The notes: a model not told the origin generated them from the sequence alone. Numbered from the stretch's first letter, positions 33,070 through 41,757 are shown. The stretch is 64,000 nucleotides of DNA from Glycomyces sp040645615 (GCF_040645615.1 NZ_JBEYYO010000003.1:124001-188000), one strand, 5' to 3'. Made by a program: numbers and translations.

Positions 33070-34268
33070 GCGACCCGATCACACACGCTGCCAAAGCGTC
33101 GTCCCCTTGGTGGGCGAAGGCGATGGTGATCAGCGGATCTATGGTGATGGTGGTCGCCGGCGGCGGAGCGATCGCGGGCCAGGTCAGTCTCAACCTCGTC
33201 AACGACTCGATCAACCAGGCCGACCTGTTGGCCGACCAGCGCGTCGAATCCGAAGGCTCCGACATCGAGGGGCCCCTGAACTTCCTGGTGCTGGGCACCG
33301 ACGAGCGGGTGGACGCGGGCGGCGAGGCCCGCACGGACGCGAACCTCATCATCCACATCAACGAGGACCTCACCCAGGTCTCGATGATCTCGCTGCCGCG
33401 TGACCTCTTGGTGGACATCCCCTCGGGCATCCCAGCGCAGCAGACGAAGCTGACCGAGGCGTTCGCGTACTCCGAGGACTGGGGCGAGTCGTTCCAGAAC
33501 ACGGCCGAGACGATCACGAACCTGACCGGGGTCCAGTTCAACGGCGCGGCGATCGCGAACTTCGAGGGCTTCCTCGACATGGTCGGGGAGCTGGGCACGA
33601 TCGAGCTGTGCCCCTGGCACGACATCACCTCGATCCACACCGACAAGACCTTCCCCAAGGGCTGCGCCGAGTACGACCAGAAGGACGCGCTCGACCTGGT
33701 GCGCCAGCGCTACGGCTGGGACTCCGAAGAGGACTACGCCAACGGCACGTGGGGCGACTTCGGACGCCAGAAGATGCAGCAGCAGGCCATCAAGAAGATC
33801 CTGGAGCGGGCCAAGGAGCAGGGCTACGCCACGGACCCGACCAAGGCCGTGGACCTGCTCAACAGCTTCGGCGACGCGCTCACGCTGGACGTGGGCGGCT
33901 ACAACCTGTTCGACATGATCACGCAGATGCGCAACGTCGACCCCGGCGAGATCCTCTCGATCGGCACGCCCTCTTCGGAAGGCAACTTGAACGGGACCTC
34001 GTACGTGCTCATCCACGAGGGCACCGACGAGGAGACGGCCTCGGACGCGCTGTGGGAGGCCATCAAGAACGACACGCTCGACCAATGGGCGTGCGACCAT
34101 CCCGAATGGCTGAGCGGCGATTCGACGCCCACATGCTCTACGGTGACGGAGGACGCGTCAGAGGCGGTTCCTTCGGACGGCGCGACCGACGGGACGGAAT
34201 TAGACGCGTCCGGGCTGCAACCCAGGGCCGTTACCGAAGCGTTATCACTTTGGATAATGCCGTACTGA
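33066..34268 (+). CDS. LCP family protein, first of a tandem pair
   Basis: A 400-residue protein with GGGAGAGGC before the ATG. One membrane helix (AMVISGSMVMVVAGGGAIAG) is followed by the LCP domain: LNFLVLGTDER, TDANLIIHINEDLTQ, SLPRDLLVDIP, ANFEGFLDMVGEL, and ALDLVRQRYGW...GDFGRQKMQQQ. Residues that bind the lipid pyrophosphate (two Arg-containing motifs and Asp) are present. It may ligate a teichoic or arabinogalactan-type polymer to peptidoglycan. Its paralogue starts 13 bases after its stop. Confidence 0.9.
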   Translation: MSDPITHAAKASSPWWAKAMVISGSMVMVVAGGGAIAGQVSLNLVNDSINQADLLADQRVESEGSDIEGPLNFLVLGTDERVDAGGEARTDANLIIHINEDLTQVSMISLPRDLLVDIPSGIPAQQTKLTEAFAYSEDWGESFQNTAETITNLTGVQFNGAAIANFEGFLDMVGELGTIELCPWHDITSIHTDKTFPKGCAEYDQKDALDLVRQRYGWDSEEDYANGTWGDFGRQKMQQQAIKKILERAKEQGYATDPTKAVDLLNSFGDALTLDVGGYNLFDMITQMRNVDPGEILSIGTPSSEGNLNGTSYVLIHEGTDEETASDALWEAIKNDTLDQWACDHPEWLSGDSTPTCSTVTEDASEAVPSDGATDGTELDASGLQPRAVTEALSLWIMPY

Positions 34269-34281
34269 CCCTTGGAGAAGC

Positions 34282-35391
34282 ATGGCCGGCAAGAGCGGTG
34301 CGCCCTGGTGGGCCCATCTGATGATGTACGCGGGCGGGTTGACGATGGTCGTCGCCGGGGCCACGGCCGGGATCGCCCAGTACGGGGTCAACGCCGCCAA
34401 CAACGCGATCCCCGACGAGGACATCCTCGGCGACAACCGCGCTGAGATGGACGTCAACAACATCGAGGGCCCGCTCAACATCCTCGTGCTCGGGACCGAC
34501 AAGCAGGGCGGCGCGGTCCGCTCGGACACGATGATCATCGTGCACATCAACGAGGACCTCACCGAGGCCACGATGGTGTCGCTGCCTCGCGACCTGTGGG
34601 TCGACATCCCCGACTGCGGGCCCGGCTGGGGCAACAACCCGTGCCAGAACAAGATCAACCACGCGGCCTCGATCAGCGACGACTGGGAGGTGACGCGGAA
34701 GAACGTGGTGCAGACGATCAACGACCTCACCGACGTCAGCTTCCACCTGGGCGCGACGGCGGACTTCAACGGGTTCGTGGAGATGGTCGACGTGGTCGGC
34801 GAGATCGAGATCTGCACGTGGAAGGAGTTCAAGTCCCACCACACCGAGCGGGTCTTCGAGAAGGGCTGCCACTTCTACGACGAAGAGGCCGCGCTCGACC
34901 TGGTGAGGCAGCGCTACCAGTTCTACGACGACATCGACTACGAACTCAACCTGTACGGCGACTACGCGCGGCAGTCGTTCCAGCAGCAGGCCATCAAGTC
35001 GCTGCTGAACCAGGCGAAGAGCCAGGGCTTCCTGGAGGACCCCGCCAAACTCACCGAGCTGCTCAACAGCTTCGGCACCGACAAGGTGAGCATCGACAAG
35101 CCCAAGGACCTGTCGATCGCCGACTTGGTGGTGAACTTCCGCAACATCGACCCGAACGCGATGAACACGATCCGGGTTCCCTCCAGCAGCGACAAGACGT
35201 ACGTGGACGGTATGGAGATCGACATCGAGCTCATCCACGAGGGTGAGCAGCAGATCGCGGCCGACTCGCTGTGGCAGGCGATCAACGACGACACCCTCGA
35301 CGAGTGGATGCTCGCGAACCCGAAGTGGGTCAAGGACGACGCGGTGGCCGCCGAGGCTTCGAAGACCGACGCGACCGTCACCTCTGACTGA
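34282..35391 (+). CDS. LCP family protein, second of a tandem pair
   Basis: A 369-residue protein, clearly paralogous to its upstream neighbour in order and motif: helix LMMYAGGLTMVVAGATAG, LNILVLGTDKQ, RSDTMIIVHINEDLTEA, SLPRDLWVDIP, DFNGFVEMVDVVGEI, ALDLVRQRYQF...GDYARQSFQQQ. It has a Cys pair in the PDCGPGWGNNPCQNK loop that could form a disulfide. The two genes are an obvious tandem duplication, co-transcribed, with a shared terminator. Confidence 0.92.
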   Translation: MAGKSGAPWWAHLMMYAGGLTMVVAGATAGIAQYGVNAANNAIPDEDILGDNRAEMDVNNIEGPLNILVLGTDKQGGAVRSDTMIIVHINEDLTEATMVSLPRDLWVDIPDCGPGWGNNPCQNKINHAASISDDWEVTRKNVVQTINDLTDVSFHLGATADFNGFVEMVDVVGEIEICTWKEFKSHHTERVFEKGCHFYDEEAALDLVRQRYQFYDDIDYELNLYGDYARQSFQQQAIKSLLNQAKSQGFLEDPAKLTELLNSFGTDKVSIDKPKDLSIADLVVNFRNIDPNAMNTIRVPSSSDKTYVDGMEIDIELIHEGEQQIAADSLWQAINDDTLDEWMLANPKWVKDDAVAAEASKTDATVTSD

Positions 35392-35397
35392 ACGCGA

Positions 35398-35432
35398 GCG
35401 AACGGGCCGCCCACTCGGGCGGTCCCGTTCGC
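35398..35432. terminator. Bidirectional terminator between LCP and siderophore-interacting protein genes
   Basis: A 15-base stem with one bulged base (GCGAACGGGCCGCCC / GGGCGGTCCCGTTCGC) and the loop ACTC, filling the gap between convergent genes. Confidence 0.8.
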
Positions 35433-36281
35433 TTACGCGCCTTGGGCCTTGGCCTCCTCGGCCTCGTCGATCTGGTTCCATTCGCGTTTGGAGGACTGCC
35501 AGCCGTCCTCGTTGTGGCCGGTGCGCCAGTAGCCCGAGATCGAGAGCCGCTCGCGCGGGACGCCGTGCTCGAAGCGCAGGAGGCGGCGGATCTCGCGCAC
35601 GAAGCCCGCTTCGCCGTGGACGAACGCCTGGACGACGCCTTCGGGGAACTCGAAGGCGCGCACGGCGTCCGCTATGCGAACGCCGACCCTCTGGTCGCCG
35701 CGGTGGAGCCAGGTGACGCGCACGTCACCTGCGGATTTGAACTGCTGCTCCTCGTCGGGGCCCTCGACCTCCACGAACACGTGGGCGCGGGCGCCGGGGG
35801 CGAGCCGCTCGACCGCGGAGGCGATCGCGGGGAGGGCGCTCTCGTCGCCGACGAGGAGGTGCCAGTCGGCGTCCCCGGCGGGCGCGTAGCCGCCGCCGGG
35901 ACCGGCGAAGCGCAGGAGCGTCCCGGGGACGGCACTGGCGGCCCAGGGCCCGGCGACGCCCTCGTCGCCGTGGTAGACGAAGTCGATGGTCAGCTCGCGG
36001 GCGGCCTCGTCCCAGCGGCGCACGGTGTAGGTGCGCGAAACAGGCCACTGCTCGCGCGGGTACTCCTCGCGGATGCGGGCGAGGTCGAACGGCTCGGGGT
36101 ATTCGACGCCGGGGGCCGGGAACTGGAGTTTCAGGTAGTGGTCGGTGAACTCGCCGCAGGTGAAGTCGGCGAGGCCCTCGCCGCCGAGGACCACGCGGAT
36201 CATGTGCGGGGTGACGCGCTCGGTGCGCAGCACTTCGGCGGTCCGCACGTTCGGGGCCCTGCGCCCTCGGCTTTCAGCCAT
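35433..36281 (-). CDS. Siderophore-interacting protein (FAD-dependent ferric-siderophore reductase)
   Basis: A 282-residue soluble flavoprotein that reduces ferric siderophores to free iron in the cytoplasm. Motifs are RTYTVRRW for FAD binding, GDEGVAGPWA, FAGPGGGYAP, the NAD(P)H-side LLVGDESALPAIASAVERL, EAGFVREIRRLLR and the family end ISGYWRTGHNEDGWQ. A DtxR/IdeR-like box lies about 75 bases upstream, consistent with iron repression. No siderophore synthesis or uptake genes are adjacent. Confidence 0.95.
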   Translation of the reverse strand: MAESRGRRAPNVRTAEVLRTERVTPHMIRVVLGGEGLADFTCGEFTDHYLKLQFPAPGVEYPEPFDLARIREEYPREQWPVSRTYTVRRWDEAARELTIDFVYHGDEGVAGPWAASAVPGTLLRFAGPGGGYAPAGDADWHLLVGDESALPAIASAVERLAPGARAHVFVEVEGPDEEQQFKSAGDVRVTWLHRGDQRVGVRIADAVRAFEFPEGVVQAFVHGEAGFVREIRRLLRFEHGVPRERLSISGYWRTGHNEDGWQSSKREWNQIDEAEEAKAQGA

Positions 36282-36353
36282 GTCGGCTCCTCGGATTCGC
36301 GGCTCGCATGCGGGTTCGGCGAGGCCGGCGAGCCGACGACCGCGTCGAGGTTC

Positions 36354-36367
36354 TTAGGTTTCCCTAA
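36354..36367. promoter_or_regulatory. Candidate DtxR/IdeR iron box
   Basis: TTAGGTTTCCCTAA matches 12 of 14 positions of the first part of the iron-box consensus TTAGGTTAGCCTAACCTAA as I recall it. The distal half-site is poor. Its position in the promoter region of a siderophore-interacting protein gene is what makes it credible. Confidence 0.5.
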
Positions 36368-36440
36368 CTCTCTCAGTTTTACCTCGGTTCCGCCCTCTCC
36401 GCCGAGCCGCGACGCGCCCCTCCATCCGGGAACGCGCATC

Positions 36441-36470
36441 CGATAGGATATATCCTATATGATATAGGAT
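36441..36470. repeat. AT-rich palindromic element, copy 4
   Basis: ATAGGATATATCCTAT (36443-36458) is a perfect 16-base palindrome. It overlaps ATCCTATATGATATAGGAT (36452-36470), which has 9-base arms around a central G. The element is 76 bases downstream of the permease stop codon and about 160 bases upstream of the siderophore-interacting protein gene. Confidence 0.85.
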
Positions 36471-36545
36471 TTCGTCGAGCGGGGCGTTTCCAGCGCCACC
36501 GCGAGGGGCGGATCGGCGTCGCCGATCCGCCCCTCGCGTCCCCGG

Positions 36546-38513
36546 TCAGTCCGGCCTGGGGCTGACGTCCCGCATCGCCTGTCGCAGCAGCGGCCGTGAC
36601 AGGCCCCCGGCGGCGATGACCGCGGCGACGCCCAGCGTCAGCGTGGCGGCCAGGATGAGCACGCCGCTCACGTCGAAGCCCATCGCGCCGATGACCGGCA
36701 AGGTCAGGACGATCCCGGTCAGGACCGACGCGCCCCCGATGAACGCCAGCGGCAGGACCGTCTCCTGGCGGCGGGCCCGGTCGAGGACCTGCTGCGGGGT
36801 TCCGGCCAGGTGCAGCAGCCGGTAGGCGCGGCGGCGGTCGAGGACCGAACCGATCGCGCTGATCGCCGCCGACACCGCGGCCGTGGCGAACACCACACCG
36901 AGGACCACGGTGACGCCGGTCCGCACCGAACCGATGAGCCGGTTCGACAGCAGGCTCGCGTCGACCTCCCGCGAGGGCGGGTCGCCCGGCAGCAGCCGCG
37001 TCATGGTCGACCGCACGGCCTCGACGTTCGCTCCGGCGGTGGTGGCCTCGACGACCGCCGTCGAGTCGCCCGATTCGAGGTGGCCGCTGGACTCGACCAC
37101 GGCGACCTCGGCGTCGGTGCCGAGCGCGGCCGCGACTTCGGCGGCCAGCGCCTCGGCCTGGTCGGCGGGGACGAGCGAGGCGACCGTCTCGGTGGCGCGG
37201 GCGTCGGTGTCCTCGATGACCATCGGGAACATTGCGACCGACCCGGCGATGAACCCGGCGATCGCCACCCCGGAGACGGCCCGCCACGCGGCCTTCGGGT
37301 CCTCGGCCAGGCGCCTGGCGGCCAGGAGCCGGGACGGGCCCCTCGCGGTGCGCGCCAGGGCCTTCCCGAGCTTCTGCACGATCCACGGGCCCACGAGGTT
37401 CACCGCGGCGATCGTGCCGCCGAACAGGGCCAGCAGGACCGCGACGGCGATCATGTCGCCGCCGATGACCTGGGTGCCGATCATGAACGCGGCAGCGAGC
37501 GCGGCGAAGACGACGAGACGGATCACCTTGAGGCCCTTGGGTTTGACCGCTCGGGCCACCCCGAGCGGGCTGATGACGACGCCGCGGAGGCCGATGAGCG
37601 CCGAGACGGCCACCAGGAGCGGCACCGCGGCGGCCACGACCGCCATCCACGGGGCCCCGGCCCACAGGTCGGCGGTGTACCACCGGCCGCCGTCGATCGG
37701 GATGAGCGCGAACAGCGGTGTGGACGCCATCCACGCGGCGGTGCCCACGATCGAACCGGCGACGGCGGCGAGGGTCGTCTCGATGAGCGTCAAGCGCACC
37801 ACTTGGCCCGGGGTCGCGCCCACGAGCCGCAGCGTGGCGAGCCGTTCGTCCCTGCGCGAGACGGTCAGGCGGGCCGCGGCGGCGCCGAACACGGCCGCTG
37901 GCATCGCCATGAGCAGGGCCGCGATCGCCATCAGGATCTGATAGAAGCCGTACACGGAGTCGACCGCGCCGCCTTCGAAGGTGTCGAAGGCGAGCGGCGA
38001 GACCCCGTCGGGGTTGTGCCGCTCGACGGTCATCACCGGATCGGCCGCGTCGCGGCCCACGACCACGAGGTACTCGTTCGGGTGCGCCAGGGCGTCCGCG
38101 CCGACCTCCCCGGCCACGGTCACCTCGCCGTAGCGGGCGAGGAAGTCAGATTCGGGGACCTCGGCGAGCAGGTCGGCGGCCGCGGGCGACAGCCACACCT
38201 CGCCGGGGGCGGGGAAGGCGTCAAGGCCCGGCGGGACGGGCGCGTCGGGAGTCAGGGCCGCGAGATCCACGCGGGTGACCATGGCGCCGCCGTAGTGGTC
38301 GGCGGCGGTCGCGATCAACGCGTCCGCCTCGCCCTCGACGGCCACCGGTTCGCGCCACGACGTGCGCTCCCCGCGCTCGGCGAACGCGAAGTTCCCGGCC
38401 ACCGCGAACTGAAGCAACAGCGTCGCCACCGCGACCGCCAGAGCGGTCAAACCGGTGCTGAGCAGCGCCCGGCGCCCGCCAAGGCGCGTCAGACGCCAAG
38501 CCAACTCGGTCAT
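36546..38513 (-). CDS. ABC transporter permease, FtsX/MacB type
   Basis: A 655-residue protein. A helix at residues ~18-40, a ~150-residue outer domain, three helices with the FtsX-type segment AAARLTVSRRDERLATLRLVGATPGQ, then further helices and a second outer domain. A second FtsX half ends it, with SVLDRRRAYRLLHLAGTPQQV. Two FtsX units in one chain is common for actinobacterial exporters of peptides or lipids and for antimicrobial peptide resistance systems. The start overlaps the ATPase stop (ATGA). Confidence 0.92.
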   Translation of the reverse strand: MTELAWRLTRLGGRRALLSTGLTALAVAVATLLLQFAVAGNFAFAERGERTSWREPVAVEGEADALIATAADHYGGAMVTRVDLAALTPDAPVPPGLDAFPAPGEVWLSPAAADLLAEVPESDFLARYGEVTVAGEVGADALAHPNEYLVVVGRDAADPVMTVERHNPDGVSPLAFDTFEGGAVDSVYGFYQILMAIAALLMAMPAAVFGAAAARLTVSRRDERLATLRLVGATPGQVVRLTLIETTLAAVAGSIVGTAAWMASTPLFALIPIDGGRWYTADLWAGAPWMAVVAAAVPLLVAVSALIGLRGVVISPLGVARAVKPKGLKVIRLVVFAALAAAFMIGTQVIGGDMIAVAVLLALFGGTIAAVNLVGPWIVQKLGKALARTARGPSRLLAARRLAEDPKAAWRAVSGVAIAGFIAGSVAMFPMVIEDTDARATETVASLVPADQAEALAAEVAAALGTDAEVAVVESSGHLESGDSTAVVEATTAGANVEAVRSTMTRLLPGDPPSREVDASLLSNRLIGSVRTGVTVVLGVVFATAAVSAAISAIGSVLDRRRAYRLLHLAGTPQQVLDRARRQETVLPLAFIGGASVLTGIVLTLPVIGAMGFDVSGVLILAATLTLGVAAVIAAGGLSRPLLRQAMRDVSPRPD

Positions 38514-39271
38514 CGCCAGACCTCCGCCACCGGCTCGTGGCCGAAGCGGCCGCTGCCGTCGGGGCGGACCGGGAGGGCCTCGGGGGCGCCGTCGCCGGTG
38601 CGGGGCGTGCCGCTGAGGCGGCCGTCGCGGATCTCGATCGTGCGGGTGCAGCGGGAGGCGATCCGAGGGTCGTGGGTGACCACCACCAGGGCCGCGTCCA
38701 GTTCGGACACCGTGTCGAGGAGGACGCCCATCACCTGGTCGCCGGTGGCGCGGTCGAGCGCGCCGGTCGGTTCGTCGGCGAACACCACGGCGGGCCGGAT
38801 CACCAGCGCCCGCGCCAGCGCGACCCGCTGGGCCTCGCCGCCGGACAGCTCGCCGGGTCGGCGGTCCTCCTTGCCTTCGAGGCCGAGCCTGCGCAGTTCG
38901 GCGCGGGCCGGGCCCAGCGCGTCACGGCGCGAGCGGCCGTCGAGCATGAGCGGCAGGGCCACGTTCTCCTCGGCGGGCAGCTCGGGCAGGAGCTGCCCGA
39001 ACTGGAACAGGAACGCGAACCGGGTGCGGCGCAGGTGGCTGCGCTGGCGCTCCGAGAGCGAGTCGATGCGCTCGTCGAACAGGCGCACTTCGCCCGAGTC
39101 GGGCCGCATGATCCCGGCGAGGCAGTGCAGGAGCGTGGACTTGCCCGAGCCGCTGGGCCCGGTCACGGCGACCGATTCGCCCGCGCCGATGCCGAAGTCG
39201 ACGCGGTCGAGCGCGGGCGCGGGCCCGAAGTGCTTGGTGACGGCGCGGGCGGTGAGCATGGGCGGCCTCAT
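38510..39271 (-). CDS. ABC transporter ATP-binding protein, MacB/LolD type
   Basis: A 253-residue protein starting MRPPMLTARAV. The ATPase motifs are complete: Walker A GPSGSGKST, Q-loop FLFQFGQLLPELPAEEN, signature LSGGEAQRVALARAL, Walker B VVFADEPTGALD and switch VVTHDPRIA. A ~35-residue C-terminal tail is unusual (GTPRTGDGAPEALPVRP). The start overlaps the stop of the 37-residue peptide gene upstream, and the stop overlaps the permease start, so three genes are translated in series. Confidence 0.95.
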   Translation of the reverse strand: MRPPMLTARAVTKHFGPAPALDRVDFGIGAGESVAVTGPSGSGKSTLLHCLAGIMRPDSGEVRLFDERIDSLSERQRSHLRRTRFAFLFQFGQLLPELPAEENVALPLMLDGRSRRDALGPARAELRRLGLEGKEDRRPGELSGGEAQRVALARALVIRPAVVFADEPTGALDRATGDQVMGVLLDTVSELDAALVVVTHDPRIASRCTRTIEIRDGRLSGTPRTGDGAPEALPVRPDGSGRFGHEPVAEVWR

Positions 39272-39381
39272 CGGCGGGCCTTTCGGTGGGTCGGGACGAA
39301 GGGCAGGGCCGCGCCCGCGATCAGGAACGCGGCCAGGAGCACGAGGCTCACGGCGGTGGTGATGTCCAGGAGTCCGTTCAT
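39268..39381 (-). CDS. 37-residue single-span membrane peptide leading the ABC operon
   Basis: MNGLLDITTAVSLVLLAAFL begins one hydrophobic helix that ends with the basic tail VPTHRKARR. CGAGG lies 9 bases before the ATG, and the stop overlaps the ATPase start (ATGA), an arrangement typical of coupled genes. It may be an accessory subunit or a leader peptide. It is too short for most gene finders, so few annotations of relatives may exist. Confidence 0.65.
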   Translation of the reverse strand: MNGLLDITTAVSLVLLAAFLIAGAALPFVPTHRKARR

Positions 39382-39495
39382 GACGCAAGCCTCGCCGCAA
39401 AGGCCACCGGGCTGCTTCGGCTCGGCGACCGGTTTCGGGCCGGGCGGGTCGGTCATTCGGCGGAGGGGCCTCGTGCGGCGGCTACGGTCGTGGTC

Positions 39496-40680
39496 ATGAC
39501 CGCCAAGACCGCCTGGGGCCTCCGGGTCAACCGGATCGCGATGCGCCTGCTCAAGATCTCGATCGTGGGCGGGCTGCTGCTGATCCTGCTCGCGGAGATG
39601 GTCTCGCACGCGGTCGACGAGAAACCGCCGTATTACTGGTGGCTGGCATGGGTGCAATGCGCGGTCTCGCTGTTCGCGATCGGCGTGTACATGCTCTACC
39701 GGCCCGGCCGCAAGAAATGGATCGGGGTGGCCGCGATCGCCTCGCTCGCCGCGACCGGCCTGCACCTGGTGGTCGACCAGGCCGAGCGGGGCGTCGGCAC
39801 CGCCGAGCTGTTGACGCTGGGCGTCCTCATGCTGTTCGCGGTGCGCCAGTGGGACGCCGCGCCGGGCCGGTGGGTGGCGTGGGTGACCGGCGCGGCGATC
39901 ACGGTGGTCGGGGTGCGGATGTTCGTCTTCCCCAGTTCGATGGTCGCCGGAACGATCATGGTCCTCATGGGACTCGCGACGGTGGTCTCGGTCGGCGCGT
40001 ACCTGCGGTCGATGGACCGGTTGCGGCGCGAGACCCAGGAGGAGGTGCGCCGGGCCGAGCGGCTGGAGTTGGCCCGGGAGATGCACGACTTCGTGGCCCA
40101 CCACGTCACCGGGATCGTGGTCCTCGCGCAGGCCGCGCAGGTCGCCGAGACCGATCCGCGGCGGTCGTTCGCCGACATCGAGGAGGCGGGCCTGGCCGCG
40201 CTGACGTCGATGCGGCGCATGGTGAAGATGCTTCGCGACGACGATTCGGGCGCGGGCGTCAACCCGCTCGGCGACCTCTCTCAGATCGAGGACCTGGTGG
40301 ACCGCTTCAACCGCGAAGGCACCGACGCGACCTGCTTCATCTCCCCCGACCTCGCCGGAGCCGTGGCCCCCGAGATCGCCGCCACCGCGCACCGCGTGGT
40401 CCGCGAAGCGCTCACCAACGTCCGCAAGCACGCCCGGGGCGCGACCAGGGTCCGCGTCGTGGTCGCCGCCGCCGGGACCCAGGGCCTCGAAGTCTCGGTC
40501 CGCGACAACGGCCAAGGCGCCCGCGGCCGCCTCGCCGAATCCGGCGCGGGCATGGGCCTCCTCGGCCTCGGCGAACGCATCGAAGCCGTCGGCGGCACCC
40601 TCAAAGCCCAGCCCCGCCCCGAAGGCGGCTGGGAAACAGCGGCCTGGCTCCCCCGACAACCCGCCGAGGTCGAAGCCTGA
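39496..40680 (+). CDS. NarL-type sensor histidine kinase, no adjacent response regulator
   Basis: A 394-residue protein. About five helices occupy residues 10-170, with little outer loop, so a signal inside or near the membrane is likely. The HisKA_3 phosphorylation site is His197 in EMHDFVAHH. The ATP-binding domain has VREALTNVRKHARG, VRDNGQGARG and GMGLLGLGERIEAVGG. These kinases normally pair with a LuxR-type response regulator immediately downstream, but none is here. It is divergent from the three-gene ABC operon, its probable target or partner. Confidence 0.92.
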   Translation: MTAKTAWGLRVNRIAMRLLKISIVGGLLLILLAEMVSHAVDEKPPYYWWLAWVQCAVSLFAIGVYMLYRPGRKKWIGVAAIASLAATGLHLVVDQAERGVGTAELLTLGVLMLFAVRQWDAAPGRWVAWVTGAAITVVGVRMFVFPSSMVAGTIMVLMGLATVVSVGAYLRSMDRLRRETQEEVRRAERLELAREMHDFVAHHVTGIVVLAQAAQVAETDPRRSFADIEEAGLAALTSMRRMVKMLRDDDSGAGVNPLGDLSQIEDLVDRFNREGTDATCFISPDLAGAVAPEIAATAHRVVREALTNVRKHARGATRVRVVVAAAGTQGLEVSVRDNGQGARGRLAESGAGMGLLGLGERIEAVGGTLKAQPRPEGGWETAAWLPRQPAEVEA

Positions 40681-40708
40681 CCTGGTTCCCCGGTCGTAAC
40701 TTGGGGTG

Positions 40709-40999
40709 ATGATCAGACGACTCTCGAAGTGGGCCAACCGCTCGCGGCCCCCGTTGGAACACTGCGCCCCGGTGTTCCGCGACCGCGCGATCTTGAAGAG
40801 CATCGGGGCGGGCGCGATGTTCACGGCAGCCGCACTGGCCGCGGTGCTGATGTTCGATCGCACCTACCTGACGCTGATGGCGCTGGTCCTCGAAGCGGCG
40901 CTGCTGCTCACGTCCCTGGTGATGCTGTTGATAGGGATGCGGAGCCCTCATCTCGTGGGTCCGCCGGCGGACTACCGGCTTGAAGAGGACCGCCGATGA
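40709..40999 (+). CDS. Small two-helix membrane protein
   Basis: A 96-residue protein with two adjacent helices at ~33-80 (SIGAGAMFTAAALAAVLMF and LTLMALVLEAALLLTSLVMLL) and short charged ends. It starts about 28 bases after the kinase stop and its stop overlaps the next start, so it may be in the kinase transcript. Family unknown. A GTG one codon earlier is an alternative start. Confidence 0.6.
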   Translation: MIRRLSKWANRSRPPLEHCAPVFRDRAILKSIGAGAMFTAAALAAVLMFDRTYLTLMALVLEAALLLTSLVMLLIGMRSPHLVGPPADYRLEEDRR

Positions 41000-41625
41000 T
41001 GCGGTTCATAGGCCTCGGGCTGTTCATCGCGGCCTTCGCGGCCGTGGGCGTGGCGTTCCTAGTGGCCGCTAGGCGGGACCGCGCGCGGGCCAGGCGCATG
41101 GCGGGCCGGTTCCCGATCGACGAGACGAACCTGCCGTCCGGCGACCCGCCTCGGATGGTCCCGTGGGATCGGCGATACCGCGGCCATCTGTGGGAGGACC
41201 CGCGCCCGGCCGGTTCGGACATCGACGTGGACAAGTGCGACTGGTACGCGAGGCGGGCCGAGCGGGTCGCCGATCACCGCCGGCTCATGGGCATCGTGCT
41301 GCTGTGGGGAACCGGCGCGCCGGTCGGCGCGATGATCGGGCCGCTGTGGACGGCCACGCCGGAGGTGGACTGGAGGGTGCTCGTGGCGATCGGCTTCGTA
41401 CTCCTCGTCGCCGTGTGGGGCGCGTTCTGGCAGACCGATGAGGCGAAGCACTGGGATCGCGTCGCCGAGACCTACCGGCAGCGGGCCGTGCGCCTCAGGG
41501 AGGCCGCGCGCCAAGCCGCGGCCGAAGCGGCGGCGCGTGAGGCGGCGGTGGCCGAAGCGCGCCCCGTGTTCGGGCGTCGATTGCGCGCGGCCTGGAACGC
41601 GTTCCGACGGCCCGAGCCGGCCTGA
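40996..41625 (+). CDS. Hypothetical membrane protein with three helices
   Basis: A 209-residue protein. The first helix (FIGLGLFIAAFAAVGVAFLV) is followed by a cytoplasmic-looking loop containing WDRRYRGHLWEDPRP, then two helices, and an Ala/Arg-rich helical tail that may be a coiled coil (RQAAAEAAAREAAVAEARP). The start overlaps the upstream stop (ATGA). No family was recognised. A perfect terminator follows. Confidence 0.6.
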   Translation: MMRFIGLGLFIAAFAAVGVAFLVAARRDRARARRMAGRFPIDETNLPSGDPPRMVPWDRRYRGHLWEDPRPAGSDIDVDKCDWYARRAERVADHRRLMGIVLLWGTGAPVGAMIGPLWTATPEVDWRVLVAIGFVLLVAVWGAFWQTDEAKHWDRVAETYRQRAVRLREAARQAAAEAAAREAAVAEARPVFGRRLRAAWNAFRRPEPA

Positions 41626-41634
41626 GTGGAAACG

Positions 41635-41667
41635 GAACGGCCCCCGTCCTGTGGACGGGGGCCGTTC
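41635..41667. terminator. Hairpin terminator between the membrane protein gene and tRNA-Tyr
   Basis: A perfect 15-base stem (GAACGGCCCCCGTCC / GGACGGGGGCCGTTC) with the loop TGT. It can serve both the plus-strand gene and the minus-strand tRNA. Confidence 0.85.
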
Positions 41668-41675
41668 GCTACCGG

Positions 41676-41757
41676 TGGCAGGTGCAGGATTCGAACCTGC
41701 GTAGGCAATGCCGGCTGATTTACAGTCAGCTCCCTTTGGCCGCTCGGGCAACCTGCC
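41676..41757 (-). tRNA. tRNA-Tyr (anticodon GTA)
   Basis: An 82-base class II tRNA. The acceptor is GGCAGGT/ACCTGCC, the anticodon loop contains GTA (CTGTAAA), the variable arm is long, and the T arm is GCAGG-TTCGAAT-CCTGC. Discriminator A; CCA is not encoded. Confidence 0.97.
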
